Part shown: positions 36,607-45,107 of the stretch, in pieces
Position numbering within the stretch: position 1 is the first letter of the stretch
Layout: the number at the start of each line of letters is the position of its first letter
Source: JANJWP01 sp964482035
Lineage (GTDB): Bacteria > Patescibacteriota > Gracilibacteria > BD1-5 > UBA2023
Assembly: GCA_964482035.1 (NCBI GenBank)
Contig: CAYZVC010000002.1
Span: 319,158 to 383,157, forward strand
Length of the DNA: 64,000 nucleotides
Direction: 5' to 3'
Notes under the pieces: model-generated
Database searches by the model: none
The model's input: only the letters and a program-made list of their open reading frames with translations
Told to the model about the DNA's origin: nothing
Made by a program: the position numbers and the translations under genes

Positions 36607-37537
36607 TCGGGTCTCCGTCCGGAATATCGCGCCTTTCCGCCTTTCAGCTTTCGTCCAGTTCGGCGATCTGCTCCTTTCTCGCCTTGACGGCGTCGGTGAG
36701 ACGCGTCGTCCGGTCGGGGCCGATTTCCTTCGAAGCGTCCTTCGCCTTTTCGTACGCCGCCTTCAGCTGGTCGTTGTTTTCGGCCGAAAGGATCTCCGAG
36801 ATGATTTCGAGCATTTTGGAATCCTTCGCCTCTTCCGGATTCTCCGCGGCTCCGCTGTTCCATTCGACGATCGCTTTTCCGGTTTCCTCGGTGATGACGA
36901 ACGGATCGCGGTCGATGAAGAGTCCGGTACGGTCCTTGCTCGCGGTGGCGACGTGCCCGTCGCGGTCGATATTGAAGGCGACCGTAAGTTCGTACTCGAA
37001 CCCTTCGCGCTGGATGTCTTTCATACCTACCTTCTTGACCTTCTTGTCTTCTGTCTGGATCGTGTCGGTCTTGCTGCGCGCCGTCGTGATGACGTGGCAG
37101 GTCGAGTGGGTGATCGCTTCGATGAACTTCTGATGGCGCGGGGTGGTGACCGACCATGCCGACCAGGTGTTGCCCTTGAACTTGGTTTGTCCGAGGAGTT
37201 CGTTCGATTCGAGGCAGCCGCCCTTTCCGTCCCATTCGTGGGTTACGGAGTCGATGATGATGACTTCCATGCCGGCGTTCTCGCAAGCCTTGATGGCCTC
37301 GATGTAGCGTTCGGGGGAGAAAGGGGGTTCGAGCGGGACGACGTTGTATTCGCCCAGGTGTGAGTAGAGGTCGGCGGAGCCGTTCTCCGAGTCGATGACG
37401 GCGATCTTCGACCAGTCGCTGGCGATTCCGCGAGCGAGCATGAGTGCGGAAATCGATTTTCCGGCTCCGGAGGGTCCGGAGATTCCGAGGCGCATCTTGG
37501 ATTTTCTGCGCTCGGCTTTCCTAAGCGTTGGTGCCAT
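36599..37537 (-). CDS. Sak4-like RecA-fold recombinase/ATPase
   Basis: This is 312 residues with one TGA. Walker A GPSGAGKS (residues 21-28), Walker B VIIIDSVTHEWDG, and VITTARSKTD downstream mark the phage RecA-fold ssDNA-annealing/recombination ATPases of the Sak4 group (AAA_24). It is the first large gene of the early operon and overlaps the exonuclease gene's start. Together with SSB, NinB-like and exonuclease it makes a recombination module. Confidence 0.75.
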
Positions 37538-37619
37538 GGGTGGGATTGTTGGGATTTTGGGAAATACGTAAAAACGCGCCTTTACGACGCGTTGGGATTC
37601 TTGGAATGCTTCGGGTCGC

Positions 37620-37736
37620 CTAACGGATGAAAATCACGCGGCGGGCGTTTTTAAGCCGGTTCTTAGCCGGTCTCACCTCCTTGAAATAGTAGGTGAATGC
37701 TCACGATACCGCGAGCGCCAGGATTACGCCCGACAT
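37620..37736 (-). CDS. very small membrane protein
   Basis: This is 38 residues with one TGA: MSGVILALAVSGAFTYYF is a membrane helix, followed by a basic tail (KNRLKNARRVIFIR). Its ATG overlaps the end of the preceding gene in another frame (37724-37736). A good AAGGAGG lies inside it but not before a start. Function unknown. Confidence 0.4.
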
Positions 37737-37957
37737 GCTCACTGTGATTGGAGGGATTTGAACGCTTCGGCGGTCTCGCCGCAGCGGTAGGACGCCACCA
37801 TCGCGACGACGATGACGTTCATCAGCGTTTCTGGGTCGAGGTTCTTCGCGTATTGGGCGATCCTTTCGGACGACTCTTCGATCATCTTCTTGGTTTCGCC
37901 GTCGATGTTTTCCGGCATGATTTCCGGAACTGACGGGACGGGGAACGGGTGGGGCAT
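37724..37957 (-). CDS. hypothetical early protein
   Basis: This is 77 residues with one TGA near the end. MPENIDGETKKMIEESSERIAQYAKN is helical and the middle NVIVVAMVASYRC is hydrophobic. It is the second or third gene of the early operon. No family is recognised. Confidence 0.4.
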
Positions 37958-37968
37958 GTGCGTTGGGA

Positions 37969-38193
37969 TTACGCGGTTGGTAGGATTCTGGTTGCGTCGA
38001 TTCATTCGAGCGCCCTTACGATCGGCGCGAATGTCTCGGAATTTCCGAAGCACGCCTCGACGCGCCGGAGTGCTTCTTCCCGGGTGGCCGGGATGCCGTA
38101 CCGGAGTACGACGGTGACGCCGGGGGATATCTCGACGGTTGACGGGGTTGGTGCGATGGGTATCATGAGTGCGTGATTTTTGAAAGAGGTCAC
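37969..38193 (-). CDS. small early protein
   Basis: This is 74 residues with one TGA, starting at GTG 38193 (or ATG 38166). The segment VTVVLRYGIPATREEALRRVEACFG gives a beta strand and amphipathic helix. It directly follows a GC-rich hairpin (38199-38220). It lies at the head of the early operon, where Cro or antirepressor genes are common, but no DNA-binding motif is visible. Confidence 0.35.
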
Positions 38194-38198
38194 GATTG

Positions 38199-38226
38199 AA
38201 CCCGGATTTCCGTCCGGGTTTTTTCT
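38199..38226 (+). terminator. terminator-like hairpin at the head of the early operon
   Basis: Arms AACCCGGAT/GTCCGGGTT are followed by TTTTTT on the plus strand. As a minus-strand leader structure it precedes the start of the 74-residue gene and may act as an attenuator instead. Confidence 0.4.
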
Positions 38227-38274
38227 TTGGTTGCTTGTCGATTATTAAGATTATGACATTATGCATAATCGTTT

Positions 38275-38397
38275 TTACGTATTGATAGCCAACTGATTAC
38301 AGAGGCCGGGGATAACCCGTTGTTTGGTCGACTCTGCAAGGGTTTCGCTCCTAGTAGCGTTCAGGTTCTCGCTCCTTGAATTCGGCTTGACTGCCAT
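38275..38397 (-). CDS. 40-residue leader ORF (possible Cro/Xis-size protein)
   Basis: This frame starts at the first ATG after the early promoter (38397) and ends at TAA 38275, without TGA. The product (MAVKPNSRSENLNATRSETL...) is polar and has no clear HTH. The place is where cro- or excisionase-like genes are found, but coding status is not certain. Confidence 0.3.
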   Translation of the reverse strand: MAVKPNSRSENLNATRSETLAESTKQRVIPGLCNQLAINT

Positions 38398-38414
38398 GTG
38401 TCCAAGCAAGATGC

Positions 38415-38501
38415 ATATTATGATAATAACCATACGTGTCAAAATAATTTTTCACAAATCGTGAAAAAAAATTATTGACAATCGGATAACCGGTCTATGA
38501 T
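38415..38501. promoter_or_regulatory. divergent promoters in an inverted-repeat operator (repressor/early switch)
   Basis: On the minus strand, TTGACA (38437-38442) and TAATAT (38415-38420) with a 16-nt spacer drive the early genes. On the plus strand, TTGACA (38475-38480) and TATGAT (38496-38501) drive the repressor. The two -35 boxes are the ends of a near-perfect inverted repeat (TGTCAA-ATAATTTTTCAC and its complement), so a dimeric repressor bound here would block both. It is a lambda-like genetic switch. Confidence 0.65.
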
Positions 38502-38519
38502 AAATACGTAAAAAAGACT

Positions 38520-38921
38520 ATGGCAAAACTCACTGATACCGAACTGATCGGGAAATACATAGGTCGGAAAATTCGACTCTTCATGGATAAAAATGGCGTC
38601 ACTGTTTTAGACGTGGCCAATCGTCTAGGGATAAAATCCCCGAACATCAGCGTGATTCTTTCCGGAAGAACCTATACAACGAATCTCGATAGGTACGAGA
38701 AAATCGCCATTGCGGCTTGAATGGCAAAGCGTGATTTCGATTCCATTGTAGCAGAAGCACGCAGGAATGAACTGGAGAGCTCTACGTCTTGAATCCAGAC
38801 GTGCGAAAGCAAACCGGAAGACATCGAATTGGCATTCCGAGCAAAACACGGAATTTCCGACGATGAAAAATGGAAGCTCGTCCAGGGATTCATCGACATG
38901 ATCACTAAATCCGGAAAATAG
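38520..38921 (+). CDS. prophage repressor (XRE-family)
   Basis: This is 133 residues with two TGA codons. The N-terminal HTH (IGRKIRLFMDKNGVTVLDVANRLGIK, then NISVILSGR) is XRE/CI-like. The C-terminal part is helical, without the LexA-type Ser-Lys protease. The next gene is an ImmA metallopeptidase, a pairing in which ImmA cleaves the repressor on damage. It is transcribed away from the early genes. Confidence 0.75.
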
Positions 38922-38922
38922 C

Positions 38923-39312
38923 GTGGATAACTACGTTTCCGACGTCGTCGGTATCGCCAAGGAAATGGGCGCCAAAGTCTTGAAATACGACTTCGAAGGA
39001 AAGATCGACGGAGTTATCGTGCGCATCAGCGGCCGCCCATACGTTGGGATTGACCGAAGATTGGATTACGTCGACGCACGTTTTACTGTGGCTCACGAAC
39101 TCGGGCATCTCGAAGACGGGACGGTTGGGATGGCGTATACGTTGATTGCAGAACGACGGGCTGACAAACTCGCAAGGGAAAGACTGATTCCTGAACGTGA
39201 TTTGTTTCGTGCGATTGGCGATTACGGTGGTGACGCCGAATTTTTGGCGTGTCTGTTCGGAGTTTCCAAGTGGGTGATGGAAAAGCGCATCAAAGATATA
39301 TTTCTTAAATAG
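38923..39312 (+). CDS. ImmA/IrrE family metallopeptidase
   Basis: This is 129 residues with a GTG start 1 nt past the repressor stop. The zinc-binding HELGH motif lies in FTVAHELGHLEDG, followed by AERRADKLARERLIP, the family's conserved downstream segment. In ICEBs1 and related elements ImmA cleaves the repressor ImmR to induce the element. No TGA. Confidence 0.85.
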   Translation: MDNYVSDVVGIAKEMGAKVLKYDFEGKIDGVIVRISGRPYVGIDRRLDYVDARFTVAHELGHLEDGTVGMAYTLIAERRADKLARERLIPERDLFRAIGDYGGDAEFLACLFGVSKWVMEKRIKDIFLK

Positions 39313-39318
39313 CCAACC

Positions 39319-40572
39319 ATGAAAAAATGTCCTTACTGCGTTGAGGATATCCAGGATACCGCAATAAAGTGTAAATTTTGCCAATCGGATCTCACGACTC
39401 CTGAAGCTGCGCTCAAATCACAGGCATTGAAAACCAAGCTTGCTAATGATGAAATGCGCAGAGCAAACGAGGAGCGCTTGGCAAAGGCTAGGGAGGAGGC
39501 GGCAAGAAATGAAGCCGAACGCATACGAATGCTTTCTTTGCCATGAATAAAGGAGAAGATTGAATGATTCTGAAGTTCTTTTACGTTACAGCAACTCATA
39601 AAAATCGAATCGCTCCCGGAAGAAGAAGCGAGGGAATATGTGATGTTGATTCGGTCAAAGAGTCTTCGAAAGACCATTTGGGTCATGTGCTGATTCTCAA
39701 TTCTACTGTTCTGGCTTTTGGGATTTCGGTTCTCCGGTTTCCTATTCATTCTTGTGGCATTATGGCTTTTGCCGAGGCCGGGGGAGGAGATATTCTTGAA
39801 TCGCATAAAGCGCATCAAGGAATTCAAAATGAGGGCGATCATTTCCGTACCTCTGCTTATATTTTCAGTGTTCGATGTATACGCTATCGCCTGAAAGGCA
39901 TTTTCCGAAAGGCCGCAAATAACCGTGCTCAGTTCTACATGAACCGTTTCATGATCATGATATGCCCTCCGCTTTTCTGCCATCTGAGCCGATAACGCGA
40001 AAGTTAATTGAAAATTCGTAAATAAATCGCAGGACGGTTCGTTCGAATTGTTCGTAAGCATGCCGCATCCTTCCGAAGAGATAGACATAGAAGCGTCTAA
40101 CATGTATTACGATTCAAAACTCTCTTTCATTGTCGAAAGACTCAAGACCGACGAGGAAATAAAGCGCGAGAAAGATGCGGCTGCGGCAAAGGTTGTCGAA
40201 GATGCTGAACGTGCAAAAAGGGAGCAGGCAGCTGCCGAGGCAGCAAAGAAAGCCGAAGCCGAGCGCTTGCTTTCCGAACAGAAAGCTGCTGCCAAGGTCG
40301 CTGCAGAGAAAGCCGCATGGGATAGGACAAAGGCTTGAAAGCTTTGCGCAAAACATACCGATTGGTCCAAAAGCGACTGTGAAGATATCGCTGCAGGTAA
40401 ATACTGGATCGGAATGACTTACGATATGCTCATCGCTCTACGTTGACTACCCGATCATGCGAACCCCTCTAACTATGGTGCTGGTACTAGTTGGCAGTGG
40501 TGTTGGAGCGACAGAACTCCTTCGTGCTTCTACGATCGAAACAGCGATGCCATTGTCGACTCTTACAACTAA
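39319..40572 (+). CDS. zinc-ribbon, two-helix membrane protein with SmpA-like C-terminus (exclusion-type)
   Basis: This single 417-residue frame contains 12 TGA codons. In order: a zinc ribbon (Cys 4, 7, 18, 21), a charged coiled coil, two membrane regions (about residues 120-150 and 170-190), and a beta domain with SSTGTVSGSGYALRFSA. An Ala/Glu/Lys coiled coil follows, and the Cys-containing tail has a WIGMTYDMLIALRG...SWQWCW pattern reminiscent of SmpA/BamE-like domains of superinfection-exclusion lipoproteins. It is co-transcribed with the repressor, so it is a candidate lysogenic conversion gene. Confidence 0.6.
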
Positions 40573-40717
40573 TTCCCCCGAATTCGAGGGAATAAGCATC
40601 GGCGCAACAAAAAACGGCCCCTGCCGAAAGGCTCAAGCCGTCCACCGTTCTTAGGACTCCCAGTTACGGGCCTCGGCTATCGTACCGAAAGAAATCAATT
40701 CTACAATATCAAGCGCC
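40573..40717 (+). other. intergenic with hairpins
   Basis: This holds a TTCCCcCGAATTCGaGGGAA inverted repeat (40572-40592) and a second imperfect hairpin around 40627-40645. It is a likely termination region between the membrane-protein gene and the PemK-like gene. No ORF is supported. Confidence 0.35.
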
Positions 40718-41191
40718 ATGTCCGGGGAAATTCCACCAAAACCTTTACCTTCCGTCGTACCCTTGGCTCCAAGGCCTTTCGTAAAGGATTTTGAAGCGTG
40801 GAACGCGGAGAAGCAGAGGATTGAGAAATCCGAAACCGTAAAGCGCCGATACGCCAAAATCAACGAGGTCTGGTACGTGAAATTCTGAATCAACGTCGGG
40901 ACTGAGATTTGCGGCAAGGGGGATTTCATTCGCCCGGCGATAATCCTTACGGAATTCGCAAACGGATATTTCGTCGCGCCGCTTACTACTAAAAACTGAA
41001 ACTGAAGCGAATTGAGATATCCGATTTACGCTTCGAAAAAGCTTGCTGACGCCTGATCCTGCGTTGCTATTGAGCAATGCCGGTACGTATCATGGCAGCG
41101 GTTATTTAAAAACAGGAACGCCACCATCCCGAAAGAAGAGGCGTTCCTGATAAATAAATTGGTAAGGGAAACGATTTTCCCGCAAAAATAA
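40718..41191 (+). CDS. PemK/MazF-like toxin-fold protein
   Basis: This is 157 residues with four TGA codons. The segment VWYVKFGINVGTEICGKGDFIRPAIILTEFANGYFVAPLT, then a YPI strand and CVAIEQCRYVSWQRL, follows the order of PemK/MazF beta-barrel toxins (mRNA endonucleases). An extended N-terminus is Pro-rich. No antitoxin gene is recognisable next to it. It may be a solitary toxin, an inactive homologue or part of superinfection immunity. Confidence 0.6.
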
Positions 41192-41202
41192 ACCCCGACA
41201 TC

Positions 41203-41260
41203 CTTGCGGTAGCCGGGGCGGATCCTTCAGAGAGGAAGCTTCTGAGGACGTGTCCTCGCG
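41203..41260 (+). terminator. possible terminator region before recombinase B
   Basis: There is an imperfect CCCGACATCC...GGTAGCCGGGG hairpin, then a GAGGAC-GT-GTCCTC palindrome (41245-41258). No long T run follows, so the assignment is weak. Confidence 0.3.
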
Positions 41261-41271
41261 ATAAATATATG

Positions 41272-41321
41272 ACTTTTCCCGTGAATTGTCAAAACAGTTT
41301 GCTCAAAAACGCGGGAAAAGT
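41272..41321. promoter_or_regulatory. 10-bp inverted repeat upstream of recombinase B
   Basis: ACTTTTCCCG (41272-41281) and CGGGAAAAGT (41312-41321) are exact inverted repeats with a 30-bp spacer, ending 26 nt before the recombinase start. It is a candidate operator or accessory recombination site in the promoter region. Confidence 0.4.
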
Positions 41322-41347
41322 GACAAAGTGAACAGATAACTTCATAC

Positions 41348-42829
41348 ATGAAAGCCGTCATCTACCTCCGCAAATCGACCGACGACAACAGGCATCAGAA
41401 GGCCTCCATCGAGGACCAGCGCGCCTGGGCTTCGTCGTACGTCGACGAGCTGCGGGCGAAAGGGGAGGCGGTGGAGGTGGTAAAGGTGCTCGAGGAGCGT
41501 CGGACGGCAAAGGAACCGGGACGGCCGCTTTTCGGCGAGATGATGGGACTCATCTATTCCGGAAAGGCCGATACGATTTTCGCATGGGACATAGACCGGC
41601 TTTCGCGCAACGAAGTGGACGAAGGTACGATAAAATGGGCGATACGCCAGTGAAAGGTGAAAGCCGCCCACACCCACAACGCCATCTATACCGAGCACGA
41701 ACTTCTCACGATGGGGATATTCCTGTCGCTCGGGGCGGAAGAGATCGCGAAGCTCCGGCAGCGCGTCATGCGCCGGATGAGATCCATGGTGGCCGAGGGC
41801 GGTTTGCCGTACCAGGCGCCGTACGGGTACCGGAACAAGGACGGCGGCGCGGTCGTCGACGCGGAAGAGGCGGAGCACCTCAAGGAGATATTCGCCCTCC
41901 GGAAGAAGGGGTACAGCATGAAGCAGGTGGCCGACCACCTGAACGAGTCCGGAGTCAAACCGCGCTTCCGGCTGAATTCCCGCAACGTCTGGACGTCGTC
42001 GAACGTCGACAAGATACTCAGGAACGAATTCTACGCCGGCATAGTGAAGTTTGCCGGGGAAGTGGGGGAGTGAGTCCACGAACGCATCATAGCGCGCGAC
42101 CTGTGGGACGAGGTGAACGGAAAGACCCGCGTCAACGTCGGGTACAAGAAACACGATTTCGCGCTCAAGGGGATCGTCACGGATCCTTCGGGAAAACCCC
42201 TCAAGGCGTCGCTCATCAAAGGACGGTACGTCTACTACCATTCGGCCGACAATTCCGTCAACGTCTCGCAGAAGCATATTTTCAAGGAACTCTCGGCGCT
42301 CGTGGCGAACTGGGTCTTTCCTGAAGAATTCATCGAACCGCTGAGGAAACACGTGAGGAAGGAGATCGACGACGAGCATTCCGCCACCATCGCGGAACTC
42401 GAGGCGTCCAGGAAGGCGCGCGCGAAGAACGAGAACGCCATGGACCGGATAATCTCCATGTACCGCGACGGGAAGATCGACGACGCGGAGTACGCGAAGA
42501 ACCGTTCCGAACTGCTCGCGGAGCGCGTGAGGCTGAACGACGCGGTCGACGGTTTCACGGGCTTGGACATGTCTTTGGCGGAGAAAACCGACGTTTTGGT
42601 GAAACTCCTCGCGAACCTCTCCGGTACCTACGAAAGCGGTGATGACGTCCTCAAAGGGTGCATTCTGAAGGCCGGTTTGGTGAAACTCTCGGTCGACTCC
42701 GAGAAAAGGCTTGAAGTACAGCAAAAAGAGGTGTTCGAACACCTCTTTGCAATTGGATATCTACTTGGTACTCCCAAGGGGAATCGAACCCCTGCTACCA
42801 CCGTGAGAGGGTGGTGTCCTAACCGCTAG
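41348..42829 (+). CDS. large serine recombinase (prophage integrase)
   Basis: This is 493 residues with two TGA codons. The resolvase domain begins MKAVIYLRKSTDD (nucleophile Ser10), with IFAWDIDRLSRNEVDEG; the recombinase domain has YQAPYGYRNKDGG. No complete zinc ribbon is obvious, but a helical coiled coil lies at residues 350-410. The last 25 codons (LGTPKGNRTPATTVRGW) are the antisense of tRNA-Glu, so the gene ends in the attachment site. It integrates element B. Confidence 0.9.
42765..42774. other. attachment-site core at tRNA-Glu (right end of prophage)
   Basis: TTGGTACTCC overlaps the encoded CCA and acceptor 3' strand of tRNA-Glu (complement strand). It is identical to 4422-4431. 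I infer it to be the right att core of the prophage. Confidence 0.65.
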
Positions 42830-42840
42830 ACGATGGGAGC
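42766..42840 (-). tRNA. tRNA-Glu(CUC)
   Basis: This 75-nt cloverleaf has acceptor GCTCCCA/TGGGAGT, anticodon arm CCACC-CTCTCAC-GGTGG (anticodon CTC, reads GAG), T arm AGGGG-TTCGATT-CCCCT and encoded CCA. It lies downstream of rplK on the same strand and serves as the integration target; its 3' end is rebuilt by the element. Confidence 0.95.
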
Positions 42841-42841
42841 A

Positions 42842-42863
42842 AAAACGGGGTTTCCCCCGTTTG
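42842..42863 (-). terminator. terminator between rplK and tRNA-Glu
   Basis: On the minus strand, ACGGGG-GAAA-CCCCGT is followed by TTTT, 7 nt past the rplK stop. Confidence 0.6.
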
Positions 42864-42869
42864 TGCGTA

Positions 42870-43304
42870 TTACCTGAGGTCGGAAGTGATTCCCATCGAG
42901 CGGGCGGAGCCTGCTACGATGCTCATCGCCATTTCGATGTCGTTGGCGTTCATGTCAACGATCTTCGCTTCGGCGATCTTCTTGAGCTGGTCCATGGTAA
43001 GGTGAGCCACCTTATCCTTGTGCGGGAGCTTCGAGCCGGACTTGAGGTTGAGCTCAGTCTTGATGAGGAAGGTCATCGGCGGCTGCTTGGTGTAGAAATC
43101 GAAGGTGCGGTCTTCGTAGATGTTGATGACAACCGGAAGGACCATACCCATCTTTTCGCGGGTTGCGTCGTTGAACTGCTTGCAGAATTCTGCGATCTGG
43201 ATACCCGTCGGCCCGAGAGCGGTACCGACCGGGGGAGCCGGATTAGCCTGTCCAGCCTTGAGCTGGAGCTTTACTACCTTGGAAGGCGTGCGTTTCTTTG
43301 CCAT
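42870..43304 (-). CDS. rplK: 50S ribosomal protein L11
   Basis: This 144-residue protein has the L11 landmarks: VKLQLKAGQANPAPPVGTALG with the NPAPP hinge, GIQIAEFCKQFN, PPMTFLIKT and a SMGI C-terminus. It binds 23S rRNA at the GTPase-associated centre. No TGA is used. The usual partner rplA is not downstream; tRNA-Glu and the mobile elements are found there instead. Confidence 0.98.
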   Translation of the reverse strand: MAKKRTPSKVVKLQLKAGQANPAPPVGTALGPTGIQIAEFCKQFNDATREKMGMVLPVVINIYEDRTFDFYTKQPPMTFLIKTELNLKSGSKLPHKDKVAHLTMDQLKKIAEAKIVDMNANDIEMAMSIVAGSARSMGITSDLR

Positions 43305-43384
43305 TGTTGGATTCCGTTAGGAAAATTCTGGAATAAATGAAAATCCGGATTTGCGAGAAGTTCCGGCAACTTAGAAGCGGGGAC

Positions 43385-43411
43385 ATTATATGGAAGAACG
43401 CTCAAAATCAA
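43385..43411 (-). promoter_or_regulatory. promoter of rplK
   Basis: On the minus strand TTGATT (43406-43411), 15-nt spacer and a perfect TATAAT (43385-43390) lie about 80 nt upstream of the rplK start. Confidence 0.5.
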
Positions 43412-43429
43412 TGCGAATTTGGATGAAAA

Positions 43430-43458
43430 AAATCCCGAGCGCAAGGGGCTCGGGATTT
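43430..43458. terminator. bidirectional terminator
   Basis: AATCCCGAGC/GCTCGGGATT arms with A/T tails on both sides lie 5 nt past the stop of the pilin-fibrinogen gene (minus) and upstream of rplK's promoter. Confidence 0.65.
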
Positions 43459-43462
43459 GTGG

Positions 43463-44951
43463 CTAACGTACGTACAGATAGCCGAAAGTCGGCTTACTCC
43501 CCGACGTGTATCCCCCGGGGAACTGGTCCCAGTTGTGGGCGCCTGCGGCAGGGGGCGAATGGTAGCCCGCCCAACCTCCGAATCATGACATCGAGTCGGA
43601 GTCGCCGAGGGTCGCGGTGTTGTCCGCGACGGCTCAGATTCGCACGCCGATGAATCCGTGTTTCCGGTTGTACCCGTTGACCATGGACGACGTTTGAAGA
43701 TATCCGGTCGGCACGAAGTTGTTCCATACCGAAGCGCTTTACAACGTCTCGGTAACGGCCGTGTCCGGGCTGATCTTCGCGTAGAGCGAAGCTCCGCTCC
43801 AAGGGAGGTAGACGTTGCGGATCGTGCCCGAAGTATCCGATTGCATGAGTATCGAAGTATACGGCAAGGTCGAATACGCCATGCCTTTGTATTCGGTTTT
43901 CGTCATGTCGGCGGAGGCGTCGTTCAGCGTCGTGGTATTCGTCCAGTACGCCGCGGTATACGTGAACGTGGCCTTCGTTCCGTCGACCTTCATTACGAGC
44001 GTCCATCCGCCTCATTGGGTCGTCATGTCGCAGTACGCTTTGTAACCGTCGGAATTCGAACCTCCGTTCGGGTCGATCCAATACGTACCGTTTCCGGTGG
44101 TGCCGCCATAGGTTTTTCCTGCGGGCGCGTTTAGGTATTCGTTACAGGATGCCGCGTACGTTCCGTCGGCCCACGTTCTTCCGGAAGAGTCGTTTCCTCA
44201 GATTCCCACGACGGACGCGACGGCTTGTTCGCCGCTCACCGTTCCCACCGTCGCGCCGTCCTTAATGGCACCGGTTGAGCCGAGCAAGGGATCGCGCACG
44301 AGTCCGGAAATGGCTCAGGAGGCCATTTCCGAAGCGGTGGGCTGGGGAAAGTTCCCGCTTACCACCGCAACCTTGGTAGCGGGAGCCACGCCGGCCACCT
44401 GAAACCAGGACGTAGTGCGCCTGCTTCCGTTGTTTCCCTTGGTCGAAACGTCCAACGCCCCGATCGAGAGGTATTTCGAGTCGTATGCGGCAAACGCCTT
44501 TTCGAGGCTTCCGACGGTCGATACCTTGAACTTCTCGGGATTCATTTTGAGCTTTACGTAGTCCGGATTCCCGGCCGAATAGTTCGCGTTCTGGGCATTC
44601 CAGTCCCCGCCAGTGAGCGTTACCGGATTGCCGTCCACGTATACGAAAGCGCCGGAGAGCGCCGCTCCCGTGTCGTGCACGACGTAGTACCGGGGGGAAT
44701 TGTTCGTAATCGCCGATTCCGCCGAAATCGCCGTCTGCACTGACCGCACGTTCGCTTTGATGGCGGAATCCTTGGCGTCTTGGGAATATCCCGAAAGCGC
44801 TAAGAACCCGATGGTCGCCAGAATCGCGAGGATCGTTATCACGACGATGAGCTCGACGAGGGTGAATCACGTGATTTTTCGTCGGGTTCCCTTTTTTTTC
44901 CGTTCCGATACCCGCGATATCGGAAGAATTCGGCTTGACCATGTCCAGCAT
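43463..44951 (-). pseudogene. type IV pilin-like protein with fibrinogen-like C-terminal domain, two lesions
   Basis: A pilin leader and helix (ITGFTLVELIVVITILAILATIGFLALSG; the Gly is TGA) is followed by a pilin head and, at the C-terminus, a fibrinogen-like domain (YCDMTTQGGWTLVMKVDG; GFIGVRIGAVADN). Two lesions are present. The only ATG (44951) is out of frame with the pilin helix unless one base of an A8 run (44892-44899) is lost. An in-frame TAA (43739-43741) cuts off the last 90 residues, where a TGA-Gly would fit. An intact relative lies at 54779-55912. It may be phase-variable or decayed. Confidence 0.7.
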
Positions 44952-45107
44952 TGTTAATATTTGATTTAAATCATACTACGCCATTCTCATTTCTCTAAGC
45001 GGAAAATCATTCTGGAGAACATCGTATTGACGATTGCGGAACCGTGGGTATTTTCGGTTCGTCGGATTTCCCGGCATTCAAAGCGAAATGCAGAAAGGAG
45101 GCTCCCA

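Noticed and set aside
39333..40103. Minus-strand ORF of 256 residues opposite the zinc-ribbon membrane protein
   Set aside because: The plus-strand frame has a zinc ribbon, membrane helices and continuity with the operon; the minus frame has no domain logic.
41342..42742. Minus-strand ORF of 466 residues across recombinase B
   Set aside because: It is the antisense shadow; the plus strand has catalytic motifs of a serine recombinase.
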